From contig CALUCE010000006.1 in assembly GCA_943914475.1 (NCBI GenBank), positions 1 through 64,000 on the forward strand: a stretch of 64,000 nt of DNA, given 5' to 3'. A program made the translations under genes and the position numbers. The DNA comes from an uncultured Anaerococcus sp. Lineage in GTDB: Bacteria; Bacillota; Clostridia; Tissierellales; Peptoniphilaceae. Positions 49,605 to 57,080 of the stretch are shown here, in pieces; the stretch's first letter is position 1, and every line of letters begins with the position of its first letter. Below the pieces are notes generated by a model that was not told where the DNA came from, did not search any database, and saw only the letters and a program-made list of their open reading frames with translations.

Positions 49605-51402
49605 AATCTTCTATTTCAAACACTACAGCTTCATACTCCCAAAGCTCTAGCTTTAGTACCTCCTCTTCTTCTAAATTTATCTGTCTATTTGCCAATTTGT
49701 GATCTCCATACTTTTCATCAAGGGAGTTTATTTTCTCGACCAAAGTTAGCTTTCCTTCTATAGGTATAGGATAGGCCTTGTGGTAGACATTTGTCATATT
49801 TAAAACAACAAGGAATCTTTGATCTTCTGTCCTTCTTTCGTAGGCAAATACAGAATTTATATTATCATCAACTACCAGCCATTTAAAGCCGTCTTTCTTA
49901 TAATCATACTTGAAAAAGGCCTCGTTGTTAAGATAAAGCTTGTTTAAATCTCTTACAAACCTGTTAAAATCATCGTGTTTAGGATATTTTAATATATCCC
50001 AATTTACTGGCACATGCTCATCCCACTCATCAAAGGTCGCTATTTCATTGCCCATAAAATTAAGTTTTTTGCCTGGGTGGGTTAACTGGTAGGTATTTAA
50101 AAGTTTAAGTTGTTTAAACCTTTGTTCGTAAGATCCATTCATCTTATTTATCATAGGCTTTTTAAGATGGACTACTTCATCGTGGCTTAAAGGAAGAAGA
50201 AATCTCTCATTATAAAAATAAAACATAGAGAAATTTATCTTTTCTTGGTAGTCTCTCCTATTCATGGAGTCTATTTCAAAATACTTAATAGTATCATTCA
50301 TCCAGCCCATGTCCCACTTGTAATCAAAGCCAAGTCCTCCATCTTCAACTGGATGGGTAACCTTTGGAAATGATGAAGAATCTTCGGCAATTTTCATAAC
50401 TGCTGGAAAGTCCTTATCAAGGCAGGTGTTTAAGTCCTTTAAAAAATTTGTATTATCCTTGTGCTCTCCCCTGTTTTCATTGCCATCACAGTAAATCATG
50501 TAGGATACTGCATCCATCCTTATCCCATCAAAGTGACAAGCCTCTAACCAAAATGATATGGCTGATTTCATAAAGCTTCTCACATGGCCTTTGGAATAAT
50601 CAAAGTTTAAAGAGCCCCACTCAGAATATTGCAAATCTTTATACTTAGGTTCATAAAGATCGTGACCATCAAAGAACTTTAGTGAATAATCATCTGCCGC
50701 ATAATGAACCAAAACAAAGTCTAGGATTACTCCAATATCATTTTGATGTAAAAGATCAACAAACTGCTTTAAATTCTTTAAGTGTCCAAACCTAGATGAG
50801 GTTGAGAAAAAACCTGTTGATTGGTAGCCCCAAGATGGATAGTAGGGATGTTCTGTTATAGGCATAATCTCAACATGGGTGTAGGACATTTTCTTTAAGT
50901 ACTTGATCAAAGAATCCACGATATCTAAAAAGTTTACCCTATCTCCATATTTGATCCAAGATCCCATATGAATCTCATATATATTCATAGGCTTAGCAAA
51001 ACACTTATCTCTCTTATCCATCCAAGCCTTGTCATTAAAGCTATAGCTTTCATCGGTCAATCTTGATGCATAAGCTGCTGGTAGGTCCATTTCCTTGGCA
51101 AAAGGATCTGTCTTTTCGACTCTTCTTCCATCTGTTTCTATTACATACTTATAATAGTCTCCAGTATTTGCCCTTATATGCTTAAAGAAATAACCAAATT
51201 CGGTGTTTTTGCTTAGCTCTTCTTCTTTCCAATCATTGAAGTCGCCTTTGATAAAAACCCTATCTGCCCTTGGCGCATAAAGCCTAAAAGTATAGCCATC
51301 ATCTTCTTTGATAGCACCAAAAATCTTATGCCCCTTATTTGACTTGCCATCAAGATATGCTTTTATCTCTTCTCTGTCGACATCGTGAATTCTTATTTCC
51401 AT
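49594..51402 (-). CDS. glgB: 1,4-alpha-glucan branching enzyme-like GH13 protein, short form
   Basis: A 602-residue GH13 enzyme with an N-terminal CBM48-type domain (about 25-115, RLYAPRADRVFIKGDFNDW) and a catalytic barrel. The nucleophile is D297 in DGIRMDAVSY, the acid/base E340 in KIAEDSSS, and LSHDEVVHLKK supplies the third acid; YIEIHMG and GYQSTGFF are typical GlgB segments. It is shorter than usual GlgB (about 630-730). No other glycogen genes are nearby, so an amylase-like role is possible. The start at 51402 lies two bases after the udk stop. Confidence 0.82.
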   Translation of the reverse strand: MEIRIHDVDREEIKAYLDGKSNKGHKIFGAIKEDDGYTFRLYAPRADRVFIKGDFNDWKEEELSKNTEFGYFFKHIRANTGDYYKYVIETDGRRVEKTDPFAKEMDLPAAYASRLTDESYSFNDKAWMDKRDKCFAKPMNIYEIHMGSWIKYGDRVNFLDIVDSLIKYLKKMSYTHVEIMPITEHPYYPSWGYQSTGFFSTSSRFGHLKNLKQFVDLLHQNDIGVILDFVLVHYAADDYSLKFFDGHDLYEPKYKDLQYSEWGSLNFDYSKGHVRSFMKSAISFWLEACHFDGIRMDAVSYMIYCDGNENRGEHKDNTNFLKDLNTCLDKDFPAVMKIAEDSSSFPKVTHPVEDGGLGFDYKWDMGWMNDTIKYFEIDSMNRRDYQEKINFSMFYFYNERFLLPLSHDEVVHLKKPMINKMNGSYEQRFKQLKLLNTYQLTHPGKKLNFMGNEIATFDEWDEHVPVNWDILKYPKHDDFNRFVRDLNKLYLNNEAFFKYDYKKDGFKWLVVDDNINSVFAYERRTEDQRFLVVLNMTNVYHKAYPIPIEGKLTLVEKINSLDEKYGDHKLANRQINLEEEEVLKLELWEYEAVVFEIEDYER

Positions 51403-51403
51403 C

Positions 51404-52018
51404 TTAGCCCTCAATCAAATGTTCTATATGCTTTATCAAAATTTCTATGCCCCTAGTGTTTTTGGCTCCCCTAGGTATTATTATATCGGCATATTTTTTA
51501 CTAGGCTCAACGTATTTTTCGTGCATGGGTTTTACTTGGTGGATATATTGGTTTAAGACTGAATCAAGAGACCTAGCCCTTTCCTTGGTATCTCTTAGGA
51601 TTCTTCTTTTAAGCCTAACATCACTATCAGCATCCACAAAAACTTTTGTATCTGTAAGATCTCTTATCTTTTTATCATACAAAACTAAGATTCCCTCTAT
51701 AAGGATGATTTTTGTTGGTTTTACCTCTATAGTTTCCTTACTCCTGGTATGCTGGGTGTAGTCATAGGTAGGCATCATTATGGTTTCGCCATTTTTAATC
51801 TTTTTTAAATGATCATAGAAAAGATCATTATCAAAGGCTGAAGGCTCATCATAGTTTAGCTTTTGCCTTTGTTCAAAAGGAAGATCATCATGGGCCTTGT
51901 AGTAATTATCATGGCCTATGACAAAAAGATCGTCCACAAAGTAGTCATCTAAAAACTTTACTATAGACGACTTACCAGAAGCAGACCCCCCTGCAACTGC
52001 AACTATCTTTACATCCAT
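51404..52018 (-). CDS. udk: Uridine kinase
   Basis: A 204-residue nucleoside kinase that phosphorylates uridine or cytidine. The P-loop is GGSASGKSS (10-18); YDEPSAFD and PTYDYTQHTR are the substrate-binding segments; RRILRDTKERARS is the lid. Its ATG overlaps the last base of the dehydrogenase stop codon (TAATG), so translation is coupled. Confidence 0.93.
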   Translation of the reverse strand: MDVKIVAVAGGSASGKSSIVKFLDDYFVDDLFVIGHDNYYKAHDDLPFEQRQKLNYDEPSAFDNDLFYDHLKKIKNGETIMMPTYDYTQHTRSKETIEVKPTKIILIEGILVLYDKKIRDLTDTKVFVDADSDVRLKRRILRDTKERARSLDSVLNQYIHQVKPMHEKYVEPSKKYADIIIPRGAKNTRGIEILIKHIEHLIEG

Positions 52019-52965
52019 TACATTTCCACTTGGTTTACTATCTGGCCATCAAAGTATTTGTATAGGTTATCAAATACTATCTCTGCCCTAATTTCCATAG
52101 CTTCTTTGGTGAAGAAGGCAACGTGGTTGGTTAGGATACAGTTTTTGGCATTTCTTAGTGGATAATCTTCTGGTATTGGTGGTTCCATATCAAATACGTC
52201 AATACCTGCTCTGATTTTTCCTTGGTTTAAAATCTCTGCTAGGTAGTCATTATCTACTATAGGACCTCTAGCACAGTTTATTAGGACTGCTCCTTCTTTC
52301 ATCATATCAAGTTTTTCCTTGTCGATGAAACCTTTGGTGTGTTTGTTGTTAGGTATGTGAAGGGCGATGATATCTGATTCTTTCATCAAGGTATCTATAT
52401 CAACATATTCTACTCCCATAGCCTTAACGTCTTCTTTTTCTGTTCTTGAATAGGCAATTATTTCGCATCCAAATGCCTTTAGTAATTCTATAGTTTTAAT
52501 ACCTATATTTCCTGTTCCAACAACTCCCACTTTCTTATCTTTTATAAGACTACCTAAAAGGAAGTTATTCTTGCCTTCAAACATATTTTCATTGTTTTCA
52601 GGGAATTTTCTTAAAACTCCTATAGCAAGACCTATAACAAGCTCTGCAACAGAATCATCAGAATATCCAGAAGCATTTTCTACTACTATGCCTTTTTCCT
52701 TGCAAGCCTCTAAATCTACATGGTCTACACCTGTAAAGGCTACATCTATAAGTTTTAAATTAGTATTATTGATAACATCGGCTGAGAATTTTTTGTTGGT
52801 GATCATAGCAACATCTGTATCTTTTAATCTTTCGATTATTTCATCATCAGATGAAGCAGATTCTTCAAAATATTCGAACCCATGGCCTAAACTTTCAATT
52901 TTTTTCTTATGTTTTTCTATAATTTCATTGTCAACTGTTAAAGGATCAATTAAAGAAACTTTCAT
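52018..52965 (-). CDS. D-isomer-specific 2-hydroxyacid dehydrogenase
   Basis: A 315-residue NAD-dependent dehydrogenase of the D-lactate/phosphoglycerate dehydrogenase family. The Rossmann motif is VGVVGTGNIGIKT (about 146-158), ARGPIVDNDYL contains the catalytic Arg, and the CILTNHVAFFTKEA segment carries the catalytic His. Glu of the triad is likely in AGIDVFDMEPP. It may act on D-lactate, glycerate or a branched hydroxyacid; the substrate is not determined. Start behind GGGAGG. Confidence 0.88.
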   Translation of the reverse strand: MKVSLIDPLTVDNEIIEKHKKKIESLGHGFEYFEESASSDDEIIERLKDTDVAMITNKKFSADVINNTNLKLIDVAFTGVDHVDLEACKEKGIVVENASGYSDDSVAELVIGLAIGVLRKFPENNENMFEGKNNFLLGSLIKDKKVGVVGTGNIGIKTIELLKAFGCEIIAYSRTEKEDVKAMGVEYVDIDTLMKESDIIALHIPNNKHTKGFIDKEKLDMMKEGAVLINCARGPIVDNDYLAEILNQGKIRAGIDVFDMEPPIPEDYPLRNAKNCILTNHVAFFTKEAMEIRAEIVFDNLYKYFDGQIVNQVEM

Positions 52966-53019
52966 TTTAACCTCCCATTTTTCTTATAACTTTATTATAA
53001 CATAGTAAAGAATATATGT

Positions 53020-53535
53020 TTATTTTCTTTCACTTTCCCCTAATTTTTTTAGTCTGGCCTTCTTCTCCTTTGACCTTTGTCTTAGCATTTTAAAAAAAGT
53101 TTGTAGTTCATAAAGGACATCTTCTGACAAAAGACCAAACTCAGGTTCTAGGTGGTGAAATTGGGACTTATCTCCTACTATATTGGTGTTTGAACCACAG
53201 GCTCCTCTTTTTTCATCTCTAAGACCTATGACAAGTCTTTCTAGTCTTGAATTTATTATAGCTCCTGCACACATAGAACAAGGTTCCATGGTCACATACA
53301 TGGTACAATCTTCCAGCCTAAAATCTCCAATATTTTCACAGGCTTCTTTTATGGCCAGGATTTCTGCATGGTAGATGGCAGACTTTTTGTGCATGGTTAA
53401 GTTATGGCCTCGTCCTATTATATTTCCCTTTCTTACTATCACACAGCCCACAGGCACTTCTTCTATAGACCTTGCCAGCCTTGCTTCCATTAGGGCTTCT
53501 TTCATAAAAAATTCGTCTTTTATTAAATCTTCCAT
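53020..53535 (-). CDS. tadA: tRNA-specific adenosine deaminase
   Basis: A 171-residue deaminase that makes inosine at the wobble base of tRNA-Arg(ACG). Zn site: HAE (about residues 55-57) and PCSMC (about 86-90). The C-terminal basic tail (RSKEKKARLKKLGESERK) binds RNA. The start at 53535 follows TGAGGAG; the same T-rich region is the tail of the tRNA-Arg terminator immediately upstream. Confidence 0.93.
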   Translation of the reverse strand: MEDLIKDEFFMKEALMEARLARSIEEVPVGCVIVRKGNIIGRGHNLTMHKKSAIYHAEILAIKEACENIGDFRLEDCTMYVTMEPCSMCAGAIINSRLERLVIGLRDEKRGACGSNTNIVGDKSQFHHLEPEFGLLSEDVLYELQTFFKMLRQRSKEKKARLKKLGESERK

Positions 53536-53544
53536 AAATCTCCT

Positions 53545-53590
53545 CAAAAAAAGAGCCGTGGCAAAATACGAGATTTTGCAACAGCCCTCT
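53545..53590 (-). terminator. Terminator between tRNA-Arg and tadA
   Basis: GGGCTGT-TGCAAAAT/ATTTTGC-CACGGCTC forms a long hairpin, followed by seven T. The tadA ribosome site begins right after the T-run, so it may also attenuate tadA. Confidence 0.75.
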
Positions 53591-53594
53591 CATC

Positions 53595-53671
53595 TGGCGT
53601 CCCGGAGAGGATTCGAACCTCCGACACCCGCCTTAGGAGGGCGGTGCTCTATCCAGCTGAGCTACCAGGAC
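53595..53671 (-). tRNA. tRNA-Arg (anticodon CCT)
   Basis: A full 77-base cloverleaf: acceptor GTCCTGG/CCGGGAC, D arm GCTC/GAGC, anticodon stem CCGCC/GGCGG with loop CTCCTAA, giving CCT, T arm with TTCGAAT, encoded CCA. It reads AGG codons, frequent in this AT-rich genome. It lies 18 bases after the D,D-carboxypeptidase gene with no promoter seen between. Confidence 0.96.
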
Positions 53672-53695
53672 AAAAGATAGAAATAAATTCTATCT
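53672..53695 (-). terminator. Weak terminator hairpin at the end of the D,D-carboxypeptidase gene
   Basis: AGATAGAA pairs with TTCTATCT over 8 bp, followed on the minus strand by only TTTTG before the tRNA-Arg begins. Such a short T-run probably allows read-through into the tRNA. Confidence 0.5.
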
Positions 53696-54901
53696 AGCTA
53701 TTATACATTCCAACATAAAGTTACATGTATCTTTAAATACTCTTACAACTCTTGTGAATTGACTTGCTTGATCTTGCTGGGTTTTTGCTACAAGGGCAAC
53801 ATCATAAGTTTGGTCGTTGTAGGTAACTTCTACTTCTCCAAGCTTTTCTCCAGCTTTGATTGGTGCTTTTATTGTGTCATCTATCTTATATTTTGTAGAT
53901 GGGGCTGTACCATTTTTAATAATAAACTTTAAGGATTTTACTGGATACAGCTCTATATAACCATTGGATGCAGTGTTTAATTTTATAGTTTCTGCAGGCA
54001 GGTTTGTGTTAAGCACTTCCTTACTATTATAATACTTAGACACATAATAAATCAAGTCCTTCATGGCTAAATTTCTAATCTCTTCAGATTCAGCTCCCAT
54101 AACAACTGCTACAGCCCTGAAATCATCATTGGCATCAAGCTTTTTCATATCAACTGTAGTTGTTAAACAAAAACCTGCTTCTTCTGTAGATCCAGTTTTT
54201 AGGCCATCGACTCCCTCAACCTCGTCTACCAAGGGTATGGTTGAATTTTTTTCTATGTCTCTTTTCTTATCTTCTATCTTTCTAATCTTAGAATATTCCA
54301 AAACTTCTGGATATTCTTTTATTATAATTTGACTTAGTTTAAAAACGTCCCTGGCTGAAGATGAGTTTTGATCATCATCTTCTGTCTGTAAGCCATCAGC
54401 GTTGTAAAAAACTTGACTATCAAGACCAAGCTCCTTGGCCTTATCATTCATCTTTTTTACAAACTTCTTTTCACTTCCTGAAACTGCCCTGGCAATTTCA
54501 TAGGCACAGTCGTTACCACTTACAACCATAAGTCCTTCCAATAGTTCTCTTATGGTATAAGTTTCTCCTTCTTTTAAGCCCAGGTGGGAATATTCCCAAC
54601 TTGTTAATTCTTCAGCCTTCTTGCTTGCTTTTATTTCTTGGTCTTCGCTAATCTCACCCTCATCTATGGCTTCTTTGGCCAAAAGATAAGTCATAAGCTT
54701 TGACATAGATGCTATTGGATAAGCCTTATCGGCATCTTTTTCATAGTATATTTCGCCTGTTTCTTCATTTCCAATAATATATGCCTTTACCTGTGAATCA
54801 TAACCTACTACCTGGCCCTCTTCTTCTGCAAAGGAAAGACTAGGACTAAATACTAGTAGCAAAGCAAGTAGAAGACTTCCTAATTTTTCTTTAAACTCCA
54901 T
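53690..54901 (-). CDS. dacA: D-alanyl-D-alanine carboxypeptidase (PBP5/DacA type)
   Basis: A 403-residue penicillin-binding protein that trims the terminal D-Ala from peptidoglycan stem peptides. The signal peptide ends near SLSFAEE (25-26). Serine SxxK is S65 with K68 (ASMSK), SGN lies at about 128-130 and KTG at about 234-236. A C-terminal domain (about 275-375) and a hydrophobic tail (FMLECIIAR) anchor it to the membrane surface. Confidence 0.93.
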   Translation of the reverse strand: MEFKEKLGSLLLALLLVFSPSLSFAEEEGQVVGYDSQVKAYIIGNEETGEIYYEKDADKAYPIASMSKLMTYLLAKEAIDEGEISEDQEIKASKKAEELTSWEYSHLGLKEGETYTIRELLEGLMVVSGNDCAYEIARAVSGSEKKFVKKMNDKAKELGLDSQVFYNADGLQTEDDDQNSSSARDVFKLSQIIIKEYPEVLEYSKIRKIEDKKRDIEKNSTIPLVDEVEGVDGLKTGSTEEAGFCLTTTVDMKKLDANDDFRAVAVVMGAESEEIRNLAMKDLIYYVSKYYNSKEVLNTNLPAETIKLNTASNGYIELYPVKSLKFIIKNGTAPSTKYKIDDTIKAPIKAGEKLGEVEVTYNDQTYDVALVAKTQQDQASQFTRVVRVFKDTCNFMLECIIAR

Positions 54902-54957
54902 AATTCATCCTGTTATTTTTATTTTTTAGAAAACATAAAATCTCTTTATAGACTCTT

Positions 54958-55791
54958 CTATAGTACAAGACTTTCTATTTTCTTATAATTATTTCTTAAG
55001 ACCTTGAGACATTCTGCATCTTCTTTTTTTAGGTATTTAAAACCTAAATTTTGACTTTCTTTTAAGCCAATTTTTCTAAATAAATCACATGACTTAAAAA
55101 GTGATGTGTATATTTCAATATAATCACAAGCAGAAAAAGTCTCCACAACAAGGCTTCTATATTCTTCTTCCAAGGCATAGCCTAGGTTTTCATAATCTTT
55201 ACCAATATTTTTATTCTTGGAAAATCTTTCTATTATATACCAGTCTACCATTTTGAAAAGCTCTGACCTTAAATCTTGCATTTTAAGGGCAGCTGCTATT
55301 TGATTTTTCTCAACTAATAGTGAGGAAACTTCCATGGCATGGGCAAAAAACTGCCTCATACACTTGTCAAATTCATATTCCTTTGGTAAATCATAGCTAA
55401 AGCTATAATCTTGAGTTTCAGTCTTTAGGTCCATCTCGTCATATATAAAGTCAAGATCCTTGGGAAGTTCTTTTACAAATTCCTTGGCAAACTCACTTGA
55501 TATAATAGACTCAGAAATTTTTCCTGAATTTTTGGTAAAGACTTCAACTATAGTATAATTTTGCCATTTTTTATCAAGTTTAAAAGAATCTTTTCTCTTA
55601 TTAGTAAAGATTTTATCATCAAATAAGTCTTCTAGTTCTTCGACCATCTTTGATACTATAACATCGCTTACTACTGTGTAAACTTCTGTAAATTCTTCGC
55701 TAGAATTTCTAGACTTTACATAAAACAAGGATAAGATTTCTTCTTTTTCTTGGGCATATTTCCTTAATTTTTCTTTTATAAAGGCTTGCAT
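54958..55791 (-). CDS. Degenerate AadE-like (aminoglycoside 6-adenylyltransferase-related) protein
   Basis: A 277-residue protein. The second half, with EFDKCMRQFFAHA at about 143-155 and RSELFKMVDWYIIERF, matches the helical domain of aminoglycoside 6-adenylyltransferases (AadE/AadK family). The N-terminal nucleotidyltransferase part does not: the GSR...DYD-type motif that binds Mg and ATP reads VKSRNSSEE...VYTVVSD, so key acids appear lost. Likely not a resistance enzyme; it may be a structural or regulatory derivative. It starts behind GAGTG. Confidence 0.55.
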   Translation of the reverse strand: MQAFIKEKLRKYAQEKEEILSLFYVKSRNSSEEFTEVYTVVSDVIVSKMVEELEDLFDDKIFTNKRKDSFKLDKKWQNYTIVEVFTKNSGKISESIISSEFAKEFVKELPKDLDFIYDEMDLKTETQDYSFSYDLPKEYEFDKCMRQFFAHAMEVSSLLVEKNQIAAALKMQDLRSELFKMVDWYIIERFSKNKNIGKDYENLGYALEEEYRSLVVETFSACDYIEIYTSLFKSCDLFRKIGLKESQNLGFKYLKKEDAECLKVLRNNYKKIESLVL

Positions 55792-55905
55792 TTTTTCACT
55801 CTTTCTAAATATAGAATATAACTAATCTAATACCTTTCCCTTCAATATAGTATTTTATCATAAAACTTATGTTTTTGCCTAAAGAATACTATTATTTAAG
55901 ATAAT

Positions 55906-56502
55906 TTAAAGTATGATTGTTTTATTTTTAATATTTTCAATAAAGTCCTTTAGAAGTCCTGCTGTCAAACCCCATATGACTGGATCTGTATCATAGAAAT
56001 ACATATCATGGAAGAAAGGATAAAAATTATACTTCGGTCCACCCGGAATCTTTTCAAAAGGAAAGTCATCTGGGAAAATCATCTTAAATTCAGCCCTGTA
56101 TCTTTTTGGTGGATTATCCTTTAAAAAGTCTAAGTCCACGGTAAAAAGATTTTCAACTTCCATATTGTATCTAATTTCTTCTAAATTTTTATTAATTCTT
56201 CCATAAAAGGCCTTTACATGTCTTTTGTGCCTGGTCAAGGTCATGGAAGAATATCCAAGATAGTCTATGTCCTTTTCATGAAGATTAAGCTCTTCCCTAG
56301 TTTCCCTTATGGCAGCCATCTTAAAAGTTTCATTCTCTTCTAGGCTTCCACCAGGAAAAGAAACTTCTCCAGGTTGAGTAACTATGGATGATCTTACTTC
56401 AAAAAGTATATGGTCCTTGCCATCAACTTCGATTATGGGAATAAAAACAGCATAATTTCTTATTTTTTTGTAAAAATTATCATCAACTTGAATATTTTTC
56501 AT
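55906..56502 (-). CDS. Nudix hydrolase (CoA-pyrophosphatase-like)
   Basis: A 198-residue Nudix enzyme. The Nudix box runs through GGSLEENETFKMAAIRETREEL (about 50-71) with the REtrEEL Mg-binding core. Upstream, VRSSIVTQPGEVSFPGG matches the NudL/CoAse subgroup pattern, which cleaves CoA to adenosine diphosphate and phosphopantetheine. It starts behind GAGGT. Confidence 0.88.
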   Translation of the reverse strand: MKNIQVDDNFYKKIRNYAVFIPIIEVDGKDHILFEVRSSIVTQPGEVSFPGGSLEENETFKMAAIRETREELNLHEKDIDYLGYSSMTLTRHKRHVKAFYGRINKNLEEIRYNMEVENLFTVDLDFLKDNPPKRYRAEFKMIFPDDFPFEKIPGGPKYNFYPFFHDMYFYDTDPVIWGLTAGLLKDFIENIKNKTIIL

Positions 56503-56609
56503 TTTTTACCTCATATACATAAATCATACAAATATAAGTTGTTTATGTCAATTAAGAAAATATGGGTATCATAGTAAGGTAAGTTAAAAATATAGGAGGA
56601 AAAAAGTTA

Positions 56610-57026
56610 ATGTTTAAAGAATTTAAAGAATTTATTTCTAGAGGTAATGTCATTGACATGGCTATAGGACTTGTAATGGGTTCTGCTTTCACTGCCGTAG
56701 TTACTGCAGTGGTTGACAATATTTTGATGCCAATCATTACCGGACTTACAGCAGGAGTAAACTATGAAGACCTTGTTGTAAGTGTTGGTGGAGCAGATTT
56801 AAAGGTTGGAGCAGTTATCAACGCTATCATCACATTTTTAATCATCTCCCTATTCATGTTCTCTATAGTTAAAGCCTTAAACAAGATGCATAAGGAAGAG
56901 GAAGTAGAAGAAGAACCTACTACTAAAGAATGTCCTCACTGCATGACAGAAATCCCCCTAGAAGCTACCAGATGTCCAAACTGTACATCTAAGCTTGAAG
57001 GATATAAAAACAATTTAGAAGTTTAA
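56610..57026 (+). CDS. mscL: Large-conductance mechanosensitive channel with C-terminal zinc ribbon
   Basis: A 138-residue MscL that opens under membrane tension during osmotic downshock. TM1 region FISRGNVIDMAIGLVMGSAF (about 8-27), pore-lining Gly/Ala pattern, a short periplasmic loop, TM2 at about 69-92. In place of the usual helical bundle, residues 109-130 form CPHC-MTEIPLEATR-CPNC, a two-knuckle zinc ribbon. The start follows AGGAGG. Transcribed alone, convergent with topA. Confidence 0.93.
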   Translation: MFKEFKEFISRGNVIDMAIGLVMGSAFTAVVTAVVDNILMPIITGLTAGVNYEDLVVSVGGADLKVGAVINAIITFLIISLFMFSIVKALNKMHKEEEVEEEPTTKECPHCMTEIPLEATRCPNCTSKLEGYKNNLEV

Positions 57027-57028
57027 TC

Positions 57029-57080
57029 CAAAAAAACAGCTGATAGCAAGGTTAATACCTTATCAGCTGTTATTTTTTAT
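57029..57080. terminator. Bidirectional terminator between mscL and topA
   Basis: AACAGCTGATA (57035-57045) and TATCAGCTGTT (57061-57071) are exact inverse complements, with A- and T-runs outside. It ends both convergent genes. Confidence 0.85.

Noticed and set aside
53672..53695. tRNA-Arg as an integration site (attB) with a nearby island
   Set aside because: No integrase, direct repeat of the tRNA end, or foreign-looking block lies on either side.
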